64,000 nt of DNA from Phycisphaerales bacterium UBA7800 (GTDB lineage Bacteria > Planctomycetota > Phycisphaerae > Phycisphaerales > Phycisphaeraceae). A model generated the notes under the pieces. That model made no database searches. It saw nothing but the letters and a program-made list of their open reading frames with translations, and had not been told where the DNA came from. Positions 32,053-42,300 of the stretch are shown here, piece after piece (positions within the stretch are counted from its first letter, which is position 1; each line of letters starts with the position of its first letter). Location: the NCBI GenBank assembly GCA_002480565.1, contig DLCK01000092.1, positions 1 through 64,000 of the forward strand. The letters are read 5' to 3'. The position numbers and the translations under genes were made by a program.

Positions 32053-33393
32053 ATGCCCCTTCATGAATCCCGTCAACAAGTCGACCCGGTCCTTCCGATG
32101 GTGGTGACCCCTGATGCCATATTCACATGGGGTCAAGTGTCAGATTTGGTCCAAGCGTATCGCAGCTCGCTTAATGCGCTATCAAAGAAGCGTGTTGGGT
32201 TACCGTTTCATGCCGATGGTTATGGTGTGGCAGTGCTGTCAGCATTGTACGAATTAGAATGCAATATTTTTCTATTGCCGTTTCATTCAACTGATGATTA
32301 TCTCCAGGAGATTGCTCAGAAGTTTGAACTTGCTGCAATCGTCAAAGTATCAGTCAACGCAACAGACCAACCACAATATCAAGCCACCGATACGTTCAAT
32401 GCAAAAGCAGAATCACAACCGGGCCTCACCATTCTGACTTCCGGTACAACAGGTACGCCTAAAGCCGCACGCCATTCACTGGAAAGTCTTGCCAAACCCA
32501 CGCGTGTTCATCCATCGTTTTTGCAAACGAGTTGGATGTTATGCTATCGCCCCAATCTTTATGCCGGACTTCAGGTCATTCTCCAATGCCTGGTCAATGG
32601 CGGGCAACTTGTGGTTACGGCACCTGACTCCTCGGCTCAACTCATCGCACAACATGCAGTCAATGCCGGCGTCCAATACGCATCGGCGACGCCTTCTTAT
32701 TGGCGATGGCTGCTAACTTTCGCACCAAGAGCCATCCTCAGTCAAATCCCATTTAAACAGATCACACTTGGTGGCGAGATTGTTGACCAACATATACTCG
32801 ACCGCTTGGCATCGTTATATCCAGACGCTCGACTGGTGCATATTTATGCGACCACTGAACTGGGCAGATGCTTCTCCGTGACTGATAAACAAGCTGGCTT
32901 TGCATCAAAATTTTTGGACCAGCCCTCACCCGATGGTGTGTCCATGAAAATTGAAAATGGTGAACTGATGGTCAAGTCCGCCAATGCCATGCTCAATTAC
33001 GATCCACTCTGTGGGCAGCAGTGTGATCAGTCAGAATGGTATGCAACAGGCGATCTGGTTAAACAGGAAAATGGGCGATGCTATTTCCTGGGGCGTCGCA
33101 ATGACATGATCAATGTCGGTGGCAATAAAGTCAGCCCCGTCAAAGTCGAAGATGTCATTATGAAGCTGCCCGGCATTGAAGACGTGCGTGTCTTTGCGCG
33201 TAAATCATCAATCATGGGCCAACTGGTATCGTGTGAAATTGTGCCCAATGCCGATGTTGATCAGAAAGCATTACGCCAACAATTCAAAGCACATTGTGCA
33301 GAGTATCTCAACGACTACGAAACCCCACAATTGCTCAAATTTGTCGAGCAAATTCAAACCTCATCCGCAATGAAGAAAGTACGCAGTTCATGA
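32053..33393 (+). CDS. AMP-forming acyl/aryl ligase (ANL superfamily)
   Basis: A 446-residue adenylate-forming enzyme, expected to activate a carboxylic acid and load it on the neighbouring carrier protein or on CoA. Residues 130-137 form the phosphate-binding loop SGTTGTPK; HIYATTELGRCFS near 270 is the A5 motif; ATGDLVKQENGRCYFLGR is A7-A8; and AMKKVR at the C terminus supplies the A10 lysine. The N-terminal lobe is shorter than that of typical acyl-CoA synthetases (500-550 residues), closer to compact carrier-loading ligases. The 3' end overlaps the reductase start by four bases (ATGA), so it is translationally coupled. Confidence 0.82.
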   Translation: MPLHESRQQVDPVLPMVVTPDAIFTWGQVSDLVQAYRSSLNALSKKRVGLPFHADGYGVAVLSALYELECNIFLLPFHSTDDYLQEIAQKFELAAIVKVSVNATDQPQYQATDTFNAKAESQPGLTILTSGTTGTPKAARHSLESLAKPTRVHPSFLQTSWMLCYRPNLYAGLQVILQCLVNGGQLVVTAPDSSAQLIAQHAVNAGVQYASATPSYWRWLLTFAPRAILSQIPFKQITLGGEIVDQHILDRLASLYPDARLVHIYATTELGRCFSVTDKQAGFASKFLDQPSPDGVSMKIENGELMVKSANAMLNYDPLCGQQCDQSEWYATGDLVKQENGRCYFLGRRNDMINVGGNKVSPVKVEDVIMKLPGIEDVRVFARKSSIMGQLVSCEIVPNADVDQKALRQQFKAHCAEYLNDYETPQLLKFVEQIQTSSAMKKVRSS

Positions 33394-34130
33394 ATGACCA
33401 GGCAAACGCATCCAAGCACGTGTTAATCAGTGGTGGCAGTCGCGGTCTGGGGCAAGTCCTTGTTCAAGGCATGCTTGATGCTGGATTCACGGTCACGACT
33501 TTCGCCCGTAAATCATCAGAGTTCACCGATCAACTCAAAGATCATCCACGCTTTGCTTTTCACATCGCTGACATGGCAGATATCCCAAGCCTACAGCAGG
33601 TGGTCAAAGCAGGTGTAAAACAATTCGGCAATTACTTTGGCTTGATTAACTGTGCAGGTGTCGCACCTGATGGTGTTTTGCCGATGATGCCCGAACAGAA
33701 AATTGACCAGGTCATTGATATCAATCTCACAGGTGCCTTAAAACTCACACGTCTGGTTCTGCGAACCATGCTGACCAGTCGATCCGAAGGCAGCATCATC
33801 AATATCTCATCAATCATCGGTATTCGTGGGTACAACGGCCTGGCTGCATACAGCGCATCCAAGGGGGGTATGGATGCCATGTCGCGCGCGCTGGCTCGTG
33901 AATTGGGAGAACGTGGCATCCGGGTAAACTCCGTGGCACCAGGCTATCTGCGGACTGAAATGACCCATACACTCTCAGAAAAACACCTCGATCAAATCGC
34001 TCGCCGAACACCAATGGGACGTTTGGGAACACCCGAAGATGTCTTAGGCAGTGTCCTGTTTTTCCTATCTGACGCATCACGATTTGTCACCGGCCAAACA
34101 CTGGTCGTCGACGGGGGAATCACCACATGA
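33390..34130 (+). CDS. FabG-like 3-oxoacyl-[ACP] reductase (SDR)
   Basis: A 246-residue short-chain dehydrogenase. ISGGSRGLG at 13-21 is the nucleotide-binding loop, NCAGVAPDG near 88 and INISSIIG near 138 follow, and YSASKGG (Tyr154, Lys158) is the catalytic motif; FFLSDASRFVTGQTLVVDGG ends the fold. FabG-like enzymes reduce 3-ketoacyl thioesters, but SDRs next to an ACP and an AMP ligase can also reduce other carbonyls. The start ATG at 33390 overlaps the ligase stop, and its own stop overlaps the deacetylase start, both by ATGA. Confidence 0.85.
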   Translation: MNDQANASKHVLISGGSRGLGQVLVQGMLDAGFTVTTFARKSSEFTDQLKDHPRFAFHIADMADIPSLQQVVKAGVKQFGNYFGLINCAGVAPDGVLPMMPEQKIDQVIDINLTGALKLTRLVLRTMLTSRSEGSIINISSIIGIRGYNGLAAYSASKGGMDAMSRALARELGERGIRVNSVAPGYLRTEMTHTLSEKHLDQIARRTPMGRLGTPEDVLGSVLFFLSDASRFVTGQTLVVDGGITT

Positions 34131-35026
34131 GTCGCAATAACCTGACTTATTGGGCAGCATCGAAGTATTGGCAACTCACCAATCGAACTGATAAAAACAG
34201 GCATCAGTTTTATGCTGGCGCAAAGGGCTTGCGTATCGTGACGTTTCATGGGACGCGACCTGCGGAGTTTGCAGACTTTCAAACAATTGCTCAATGGTGC
34301 ATCGACAACTTTGACATCGCAACTCCGGAAGATGCGGACGCACTCTTTGCAGGAGAAGCTTACAACGCTGATCACGACAAATTACTGATCACTTTCGATG
34401 ATGGCTGGCAAAGCAATTATCAAGCTGCCAAGTGGCTTGCTGAGCGTGGTATCAAAGCCATCTTCTTTATTGTCCCAAGTCTCATCAATCGAACAGTGGC
34501 TGAATTTGAAGCCTACCACAAGGCAAATGGAATCACTCCTTATTTCACCATCAAACCAGACCAACCCAATGACCACGAAAACGGTCTCACTCGTAAACAG
34601 CTTGATTCGATGATGCAGATGGGGCATCGCATTGCTGCACACAACTATGCTCATCGCAATCTCGGGCAGCTTCATGACCATGATGAATTGGTCTATGAAA
34701 TTGATCGCTCCATCGATGCAGTGAGTCAAATCACAGGCCAACCCTGCTTGGATTTCGCCGTCGCTTTCGGCCAGCCACACAATCTTTCCATGGAAGCCTG
34801 TGAATATTTACGTCAGAAAAACCTGCGAACCTATATGTGTTTTCGTGGATTAAATGTGCCCGATCAGACATGCCGTTTCATGCTCAGGCATGGCTTTGAA
34901 TACAGTCACCCCAAGTCATTCACACGACAAGCGATTCATGGTGGCGTGGATCATACCGTCAGAGCGCAACACATGGATATGATTCGCCGTGCCGGGACAT
35001 TATCCCTTGCAAGCCAAACACCATGA
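34127..35026 (+). CDS. Polysaccharide deacetylase family protein
   Basis: A 299-residue NodB-homology (CE4) protein. LLITFDDGWQSN (Asp91 catalytic, Asp92 metal) and AAHNYAHRNLG (His172, His176 metal) are the two defining motifs; LDFAVAFGQPHN could be the third. There is no signal peptide, so the enzyme seems cytoplasmic and may act on an intermediate, for example an N-acetyl sugar nucleotide or a lipid-linked sugar. It is coupled to its neighbours by ATGA overlaps on both sides. Confidence 0.8.
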   Translation: MSRNNLTYWAASKYWQLTNRTDKNRHQFYAGAKGLRIVTFHGTRPAEFADFQTIAQWCIDNFDIATPEDADALFAGEAYNADHDKLLITFDDGWQSNYQAAKWLAERGIKAIFFIVPSLINRTVAEFEAYHKANGITPYFTIKPDQPNDHENGLTRKQLDSMMQMGHRIAAHNYAHRNLGQLHDHDELVYEIDRSIDAVSQITGQPCLDFAVAFGQPHNLSMEACEYLRQKNLRTYMCFRGLNVPDQTCRFMLRHGFEYSHPKSFTRQAIHGGVDHTVRAQHMDMIRRAGTLSLASQTP

Positions 35027-36123
35027 GCCAATACAAAATACAACCCATAGATAAAGATGATCTGCCACAGCTAGCTGATTTTCTACATGAATCAATCGAA
35101 AATTTTCGTGACGAAAACCCCTATGGCAGCGGTGGCGGCCAAGGACGGTCACGCGACACAATTTTTGAAAGTCTGCAACGGTCTTTTAAACACCAAACCC
35201 AAATCGACCCAACAGGTCAATTCGGGCTCAAGCTTTGTGATGACAATACAATTTGCGGCAGTCTTCTATTCTTCCCGCAGATCTACCGATTCCAAAATCA
35301 AACCTACCGCGCATTAGGTTCCGGCTCATTTTTCGTGGACCCCAATGCACGCATGCAAGGTTTTTTCATGTTCCGAAAATACCTTGCATCAAAAAATTAT
35401 GACTTCTATTTCGGCAATACCTGCAATACCAACTCCATTGCACTATGGAAAAACTGCAAAGGTGTCGTCGTACCCAATTCCGATATTGAGTATCTGATCA
35501 TTCTTAAACCTGCTGCGGTCTTTGAGGAATTGGTCCTGCGAAAAAACAAACCTTGGCTTAGTCCTGTCGCACGCACCGCAGGTCTTCTTGCTGGTTGCCT
35601 CACACGCTGGCGACGTGACATTGGCTTGAAAGTATCAACTGCCGAAAGTCACCAACAACTCGCTCAGATCGCAGACGAAGTATGTCCATTGGATTTGATG
35701 ACCGCGGACCGCTCAGTCGATTATCTGCAGTGGCATTATCCTGATTTGAATTCACAGTCGAAAAATAATCAGCCACAAGTTTTTGTCTTTAGTGATCAAA
35801 ATGGACCGCAAGGTTGGTTTGCCATTGACTATGGTCAACGTGGTCTTAGACAGCAAATTAATGCTGCAAGAATTCTGGACGTCGTCTGGGCGCGCAAACA
35901 ATATTCGTTTAAGCAAATCCTGCATGTGATTGCCAGCACTTTGGACAAACCCACAGACCTGCTAAGTATCCGTGCTCGCCCGGACATTACCCTGGATGCC
36001 AAGTTCCCACATGCCTATCAACGCCAACTCCCTGCCCCCGAATCTGCGGTGCTAAGCAAGTCAGACATCGGTTCTGAGCAACTCAACATGATTGTCAGCT
36101 TTGCGACAGTCGATGCTGTGTAA
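35023..36123 (+). CDS. GNAT-family N-acyltransferase-like protein
   Basis: A 366-residue protein with GNAT-like features. The first ~135 residues have the IQPIDKDDLPQLADFL start and the strand-turn-strand with SGSFFVDPNARMQGFFMFRKYL, in which R/Q-x-x-G could bind acyl-CoA or acyl-ACP. YDFYFGNTCNTNSIALWKNCKGV resembles the late GNAT motif. A second similar half (~210-350) may be another GNAT fold without a clear acyl-binding loop. Such double GNATs can attach acyl groups from carriers to amines. As the last gene of the operon, it probably uses the product of the ACP and ligase. The precise acceptor is not known. Confidence 0.6.
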   Translation: MSQYKIQPIDKDDLPQLADFLHESIENFRDENPYGSGGGQGRSRDTIFESLQRSFKHQTQIDPTGQFGLKLCDDNTICGSLLFFPQIYRFQNQTYRALGSGSFFVDPNARMQGFFMFRKYLASKNYDFYFGNTCNTNSIALWKNCKGVVVPNSDIEYLIILKPAAVFEELVLRKNKPWLSPVARTAGLLAGCLTRWRRDIGLKVSTAESHQQLAQIADEVCPLDLMTADRSVDYLQWHYPDLNSQSKNNQPQVFVFSDQNGPQGWFAIDYGQRGLRQQINAARILDVVWARKQYSFKQILHVIASTLDKPTDLLSIRARPDITLDAKFPHAYQRQLPAPESAVLSKSDIGSEQLNMIVSFATVDAV

Positions 36124-36296
36124 TCCGGTCACGATATCCATTAATGGACTGACAACATGGCATTGTTCTCCTGGTCACATCGCCGCATGCTGGAGATCAA
36201 ATGTTATCACCAAACGTTACCAAGACAAGCAACACCTGAGGCTTGTCAACTGGTACGACTTTGATACCGCAAGTCCAGCGTGCCCCTTGACGAAAA

Positions 36297-36338
36297 ATCG
36301 CCCAGAAACGTGAGGGTCACTCATCATTTCCGGGCGAT
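36297..36338 (-). terminator. Terminator hairpin, katG side
   Basis: ATCGCCC (36297-36303) pairs with GGGCGAT (36332-36338), with a smaller inner hairpin GTGA/TCAC. Read on the minus strand, it lies 40 bases after the katG stop and is followed by TTTTTC. The gap 36124-36380 holds nothing else recognisable. Confidence 0.6.
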
Positions 36339-36380
36339 AATTTCATGATTGGACAGTTAAGCTATCCGTGAAAAAAACAA

Positions 36381-38540
36381 CTATTCCAGGTCAAAACGAT
36401 CGGCATTCATCACCTTGGTCCAGGCTGCCACAAAATCGCGGACAAATTTTTCCTTGTTGTCATCTTGCGCGTAAACTTCAGCATAGGAACGCAAAATGGA
36501 GTTGGAACCAAAGACCAGATCCACTCGCGTCGCGGTCCATTTCACGTCGCCTGTTTTACGATCCCGGATTTCGTAGAGGTTGCTACCCGCAGGTTTCCAT
36601 GTGTAGCTCATGTCGGTGAGGTTGACAAAGAAGTCATTGCTCAGTGTACCGGGCTTATCAGTGAAGACGCCGTGCTTGGTGCCACCGTAATTGGTGTCGA
36701 GCATGCGCATCCCGCCGATGAGAACGGTCATTTCATTGGCCGTCAACCCCATCAACTGTGTACGATCGAGGAGCATTTCTTCGGCACTGACGACGTAGTC
36801 TTTCTTGAGCCAGTTACGGAATCCGTCATGAAGTGGTTCGAGATACTGGAAGGAATCGCTATCGGTCATTTCGTCGGTTGAATCGCCACGACCCGGTGCA
36901 AAGGGAACGGGCACATCAAAGCCAGATGCCTTGACGGCTTGTTCGATACCGACATTACCTGCCAGCACGATGACATCCGCAACACTGACGCCAGCCTCTT
37001 TGGCGATGGGTTCAAGAACCGCCAACACCTTGGCTAAACGCTGCGGTTCATTACCTTGCCAATCCTTTTGTGGAGCTAAACGAATCCGGGCACCGTTGGC
37101 ACCACCACGCATGTCCGAACCACGGAAAGTGCGGGCACTGTCCCATGCGGTTGCGATCATTTCACTGGCTGTTAAACCACATTGGGCTATCTTGGCCTTG
37201 AGTGCATCCACGTCATAATCGGTTTTGCCAGCTGGAACCGGGTCCTGCCAGATCAATTCTTCCTTGGGGACATCCGGGCCGATGTAGCGGCATTGGGGCC
37301 CCATGTCACGATGGGTCAATTTGAACCATGCACGCGCAAAGACGTCGGAGAAATAGTCAAAGTCCTTGTAGAACTTTTCGCAAATCCCGCGGTAGACCGG
37401 ATCGACCTTCATGGCCATATCCGCATCGGTCATCATCGGCATGCAACGGATGGATGGGTCTTCGACATCAACGGGCTTGTCTTCTTCCTTGATGCCGATG
37501 GGCTGCCATTGTGTCGCGCCAGCCGGACTCTTGGTTAATTCCCATTCATGGTTGAGGAGCAGTTCCAAGTAGCCGTTGTCCCACTGGGTAGGCTTACTTG
37601 TCCAGGCGCCTTCAATACCACTGGTGACGGTGTCGCGTCCGACGCCTTTGCCACCGGGGTTCTGCCAGCCAAAGCCCTGTTGTTCGATTGGAGCAGCTTC
37701 CGGTTCGGGGCCGAGCTTGCTTGCATCACCGTTACCATGCGCCTTGCCGACGGTATGCCCACCGACTGTCAATGCGACGGTTTCCTCGTCATTCATTGCC
37801 ATGCGTTCAAAGGTGACGCGGATATGGTCAGCGGTTTTTTGCGGGTCAGACTTGCCGTTGACACCTTCAGGGTTGACGTAGATCAAGCCCATCTGCACTG
37901 CTGCCAAAGGGTTTTCCATGGTCTTGGCATCATCGACACTGTCGTATCGTTCATCACTGGGCGCGAGCCATTCTTTTTCGGCCCCCCAATAAATGTCCTT
38001 GGCCGGATGCCAGGTATCGGCGCGCCCAAAGCCAAAGCCAAAGGTTTTGAGTCCCATGGTTTCGTAGGCGATGGTGCCAGCGAGTGTGAGCAGGTCGGCC
38101 CAACTGATACGGTTGCCATATTTCTTTTTGATCGGCCAGAGCAAGCGACGTGCTTTGTCGAGACTGGCATTGTCCGGCCAGGAGTTGAGCGGCGCAAAGC
38201 GTTGATCACCGGCTCCTGCACCACCACGGCCATCGGCAATACGATAGGTACCTGCTGCATGCCATGACAGACGAATCATCAAGCCACCGTAGTGTCCCCA
38301 GTCCGCAGGCCACCAGGACTGGCTATCGGTCATCAAAGCGCTCATATCTTTTTTGAGTGCTTCGAAATCCAATTTTTTGACTTCCTTGCGGTAATCAAAA
38401 TCCTTGTCCATCGGATTGGTCTTGGTGTCGTGCTGATGGAGGATGTCAAGATTCAGTGCGTTAGGCCACCAATGCGTATTGGTTGTCGCACCCCCTGTTG
38501 CAGCTCCATGATTAAATGGACATTTTCCGGCTTCGCTCAT
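36381..38540 (-). CDS. katG: Catalase-peroxidase KatG
   Basis: A 719-residue bifunctional haem enzyme destroying hydrogen peroxide. The distal site MIRLSWHAAGTYR has Arg90, Trp93 and His94; Trp93 belongs to the Met-Tyr-Trp adduct with the Tyr in LIYVNPEG and the Met in FERMAMNDEE. The proximal haem ligand is in VGGHTVGKAHG. Both N- and C-terminal peroxidase domains are present, in the usual length. An AGGAG is six bases before the ATG. It follows the perR-like gene by nine bases, so the two are one transcript. The protein is cytoplasmic. Confidence 0.97.
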   Translation of the reverse strand: MSEAGKCPFNHGAATGGATTNTHWWPNALNLDILHQHDTKTNPMDKDFDYRKEVKKLDFEALKKDMSALMTDSQSWWPADWGHYGGLMIRLSWHAAGTYRIADGRGGAGAGDQRFAPLNSWPDNASLDKARRLLWPIKKKYGNRISWADLLTLAGTIAYETMGLKTFGFGFGRADTWHPAKDIYWGAEKEWLAPSDERYDSVDDAKTMENPLAAVQMGLIYVNPEGVNGKSDPQKTADHIRVTFERMAMNDEETVALTVGGHTVGKAHGNGDASKLGPEPEAAPIEQQGFGWQNPGGKGVGRDTVTSGIEGAWTSKPTQWDNGYLELLLNHEWELTKSPAGATQWQPIGIKEEDKPVDVEDPSIRCMPMMTDADMAMKVDPVYRGICEKFYKDFDYFSDVFARAWFKLTHRDMGPQCRYIGPDVPKEELIWQDPVPAGKTDYDVDALKAKIAQCGLTASEMIATAWDSARTFRGSDMRGGANGARIRLAPQKDWQGNEPQRLAKVLAVLEPIAKEAGVSVADVIVLAGNVGIEQAVKASGFDVPVPFAPGRGDSTDEMTDSDSFQYLEPLHDGFRNWLKKDYVVSAEEMLLDRTQLMGLTANEMTVLIGGMRMLDTNYGGTKHGVFTDKPGTLSNDFFVNLTDMSYTWKPAGSNLYEIRDRKTGDVKWTATRVDLVFGSNSILRSYAEVYAQDDNKEKFVRDFVAAWTKVMNADRFDLE

Positions 38541-38549
38541 AACGATCTC

Positions 38550-38984
38550 CTATTTCGATTTGTTTTTTTGACAACTGGGACAAAGACCCCAGAACGTGAT
38601 TTCTGCTTCATCAATCAAAAAGTTGTGCGTGTCCACAGGTGTCAAACAGGGCTTGGCCCCCACGACACAATCTGTGTCCTTAACTGTCCCACATGATCTA
38701 CAAACAACATGGTGATGATTGTCCCCCACTCGCAACTCATACAGACAAGACAACCCCTTGGGCTTGATTTCACGAACCAGACCATGCTCCACCAATGTGT
38801 GAAGATTGTTGTAGATGGCCTGCTTGGAAGTCGTCGCAATATCTTCGAAGACGGTACTGAATATCATATCAGCATCTGCATGAGCGTGGGCCTCCAAGGC
38901 CTCCAGGACCGCCAAACGAACGGATGTCACACTTAAGCCATGAGTTTTGAGCATTTGCTTGTGGGCAGTGATCATGTGACTCAT
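38550..38984 (-). CDS. perR: PerR/Fur-family peroxide-responsive repressor
   Basis: A 144-residue metal-dependent repressor of the Fur superfamily, with an N-terminal winged helix (RLAVLEALEAHAHADADMIFSTVF...TSKQAIYNNLHTLVEHGLV) and a C-terminal dimer/metal domain. Two CxxC pairs, CRSCG and LCPSC, form the structural zinc site, and HHHVVC supplies metal-sensing ligands. The adjacent katG identifies it as a peroxide sensor rather than an iron sensor. ATG at 38984 is used; a TTG four codons upstream is also in frame. The start lacks a clear ribosome-binding site. Confidence 0.9.
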   Translation of the reverse strand: MSHMITAHKQMLKTHGLSVTSVRLAVLEALEAHAHADADMIFSTVFEDIATTSKQAIYNNLHTLVEHGLVREIKPKGLSCLYELRVGDNHHHVVCRSCGTVKDTDCVVGAKPCLTPVDTHNFLIDEAEITFWGLCPSCQKNKSK

Positions 38985-38996
38985 GGTAACAAGCAA

Positions 38997-39307
38997 TAAT
39001 ATTTAGTCAATCAAATTTTTGAATAATTAAATTTTTAAACACTCATTAACCAATCTGACATCTGCAAAGGCTGGTTCACAGTGCATACACCTGATGCTGC
39101 ATGAAAATGTTTGCCCGATGATCGCAATCTATTACAATCCTACTCACCTGTGACACGCATCTTACATCAACCAATGATGTCAACCATCACACTCGGGGGA
39201 AGCATGGGCCAATCTATCAGGAATAATTTTTCTCTCAGTAAGAACGCTATGAGCATTGCCTGCCCACCCTTTCGTTTCAGACTCAGGAATTCGGATCGAA
39301 GGTTGGC
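38997..39307. other. Divergent intergenic region with a PerR-box candidate
   Basis: About 310 bases between the perR-like and STAND genes. The very AT-rich part at 39001-39040 includes TTTGAATAATTAAAT (39018-39032), matching 10 of 14 fixed positions of the PerR box TTATAATNATTATAA, suggesting autoregulation of perR-katG. The rest has no recognised feature; a 67-codon frame at 39111-39314 is not supported. Confidence 0.35.
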
Positions 39308-42300
39308 ATGTTGATCATTCTTCTAAATGCTCTGCTCTCCTACTGCATCAGTCTGGCGGCCAATGAGCGAACCGGCGCGATTGCCGAATCCCGCAAAAAA
39401 AAGCTTGATGAAGCTTTGGCGAACGAAGACGCATTACGGCAAGCCCTGCAAACATGCAGTTCCATTCGTGAGGACATCACGGCAGCTTGTACCCAAAATA
39501 TGACTCAGTTTTCTATGACTGAGAATCAAACACCGCTATGGCAATTGCTCTCCAATGAACAGTTCCAGGATCACTTCTACACATGGCTCGCATCTGGCCA
39601 TCCGGTTCTAGAATATGAAGCCAAGGAATCGATTCTCTCGGAGATCACACGTGTCCTTTCCGATCAGGGAATCGACGATAAACACAGCCAATACCTTAAA
39701 GAAAGCTACTTCGAAAATCTTGATAAGCTCATCCTCACGACACCACTTCTTTCGAATCTGCGTCAACAGGCTAAGCTCCAATTCATCGCCACGCGGATTA
39801 CTGCCATCGATATCGCCGTAGCTGACAGCCAGTCCCTGCACCTGACCCCGTGGGCAGCAATGGGACCACAGCAGCAGGCAACCGATGATGTGCAATTGCT
39901 CCAACCCTACCACCGAGCCTTGAAGATGGTCGGGCGCGATGAAGACTGGCGCAAACTTCAACACTGGCTCGATTCGGACAAGCCCATTTCAGTGCGCACC
40001 GTCACAGGCCCCGGTGGGACCGGCAAGACACGCATGGCCCTGGAACTGCTGCGGGATTTACCCACAAAAAAAACATGGGTCGGTGGATTCCTCGATCGGC
40101 AAGAACTTGCCCGCTTTCTGGGGACAACTGCCTTTGCTAACTGGAAGCTCAAAGCAGACACCCTCATCGTCATCGACTATGCAGCCACATCTGACGCATT
40201 GGTGCGCGATTTCCTCACCGGCCTCTGTGCCTGCCGTTCAACGGTCGGCCATCGGTTACGCATCCTGCTCTTGGAGCGTGAAGCTTCCACAACCAGCGGT
40301 TGGCTGCAATTCGTACGAACCTCCGGCCATTCCACCCCGGTCGAGGAATTGTTCGATCCGATTGAACCTCAGCGACTCCAACCCATCTCCTCTATCGAAC
40401 ATCGGCGTCAGATTCTCCAGCACATGTTCGACCGCCTCAAATCGCTGGCTGACTCACAAGGGCGCACCGTGCGCGTGCCGCAGCTTCCTGTAGACGATCC
40501 GGTCATCAACGATCTATTGGAAGACAGACATAACAAAGAGGACCGTTGGAAAGACCCGTTGTACCTGATGATGGCCGCTCTACTGGCGATGGATGGCGAC
40601 ATCGTTCGGGTGTTGAAATTATCCCGTCGCGCGATTGCACAGCAAACCGTCGACCACGAATTGTCCCGCCTGAGAAAATTTGCTGCCAACAATCCCAACC
40701 TGGAATGGATCATCACGCATCTGGCAGCCGTAGCCACGCTGCGCGGTGGATTGCGTTCCGATGAAATCATCCCAACCATCACCGCAGAATGTGAAGCACT
40801 TGGCCAATCGGATATTCAAGGGCCTCGTGCATTGGCCAAAATTCTTAAAAAAGCCCTTCCCCTTGATTCCAAAGAAAAGAACATTGATTTCATATCCCCT
40901 ATTCTGCCGGATCTTCTTGGGGAGGCGGTGATCCTCCAGCAATTTTGCAGCCTCTCAAATGATGAACAGGAATCTGTCATCCTGCGAGCCGTGTTGAACG
41001 ATCCGGTGATAACTGCCGTAACCATCCTGCGTACCTGTCACGATTACGCAGAAGATGAGCAATCCCCAGCCATCCGCTGGCTCGACACACTCATGCACTA
41101 TGCTCAGCAGCACAAGCCAGAACTCTTCATGGTCCTTTGGCGTCAACTGCCTATGGCAACCACCGTCCTTCGCAGCCGTGCGTTGAAGGTGGTCCAACAA
41201 TGCCTGAAACTGGATCAAGCCAAAGAGGAACAATTCCAAGCCCAACTCCTAAATGCATTGGCCATTCGACTCAGCGAACTGGGCAGACGACAGGAGGCAT
41301 TGGAAAACGCACAACAGGCCGTGGAAATTCGACGCAAACTCGAAAAAGCAAACCCAGACGCCTTCTTGCCCGATCTGGCAATGTCGCTCAACACTCTGGC
41401 AAATCGACTCAGCGAACTGGGCAGACGACAGGAGGCATTGGAAAACGCACAACAGGCTGTGGAGACTTACCGCAAACTCGCAGAAGCAAATCCAGACGCC
41501 TTCTTACCCAATTTCGCAGCGTCGCTCAACAATCTGGCAACCTTCAACAGCGAACTAGGCAGACGACAGGAGGCATTGGAAAACGCACAACAGGCCGTGG
41601 AAATTCGACGCAAACTCGCAGAAGCAAACCCAGACGCCTTCTTGCCCGATCTCGCAGGATCGCTCAACAATCTGGCAACCTTCAACAGCGAACTGGGCAG
41701 ACCACAGGAGGCATTGGAAAACGCACAACAGGCCGTGGAAATTCGACGCAAACTCGCAGAAGCAAACCCAGACGCCTTCTTGCCCGGTCTGGCAACGTCG
41801 CTCAACAATCTGGCAACCTTCAACAGCGAACTGGGCAGACGACAGGAGGCATTGGAAAACGCACAACAGGCCGTAGAAATTCGACGCAAACTCGCAGATG
41901 CAAACCCAGACGCCTTCTTGCCCGATCTGGCAATGTCGCTCAACAATCTTGCCATTCAACTCAGCGAACTGGGCAGACGACAGGAGGCATTGGAAAACGT
42001 ACAAAAGGCCGTGGAAATCCGACGCAAACTCGCAGAAGCAAACCCAGACGCCTTCTTGCCCAATCTGGCAATGAGTTACGGGACTTTGGGGAGTGTTTTT
42101 ACCGCATCCGATGAACACGACAAAGCTGCACAAGCCTATGCTCAAGGAATCGAAGCAATCACCCCCTGCCTGCAAGCCATCCCCCGGGCATTTGCCGGTT
42201 TGGCAACAAAACTTGTTAGTGACTATTTGGAAGCAAAACAAAAACTGGATGAAGAGCCGGACAAGACACTACTCATGCCGGTGGAGCAAGTCCTGCAAAC

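Noticed and set aside
37548..38267. Antisense frame of 239 codons inside katG
   Set aside because: katG is certain on the other strand; the shadow has no signal for translation.
39111..39314. 67-codon frame upstream of the STAND gene
   Set aside because: It overlaps the STAND start, lacks conserved features and sits in a probable promoter region.
41137..42114. Long plus-strand frame of ~325 codons over the TPR array, very rich in Thr, Gly and Arg
   Set aside because: It is the +1-type shadow of the repeated TPR coding sequence; repeats keep alternative frames open.
41467..42241. Antisense frames of 160-230 codons over the TPR array
   Set aside because: Same cause: periodic repeats in phase with three keep the opposite strand open. 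Composition (Ser/Ala/Leu or Phe/Cys repeats) is not that of a real protein.
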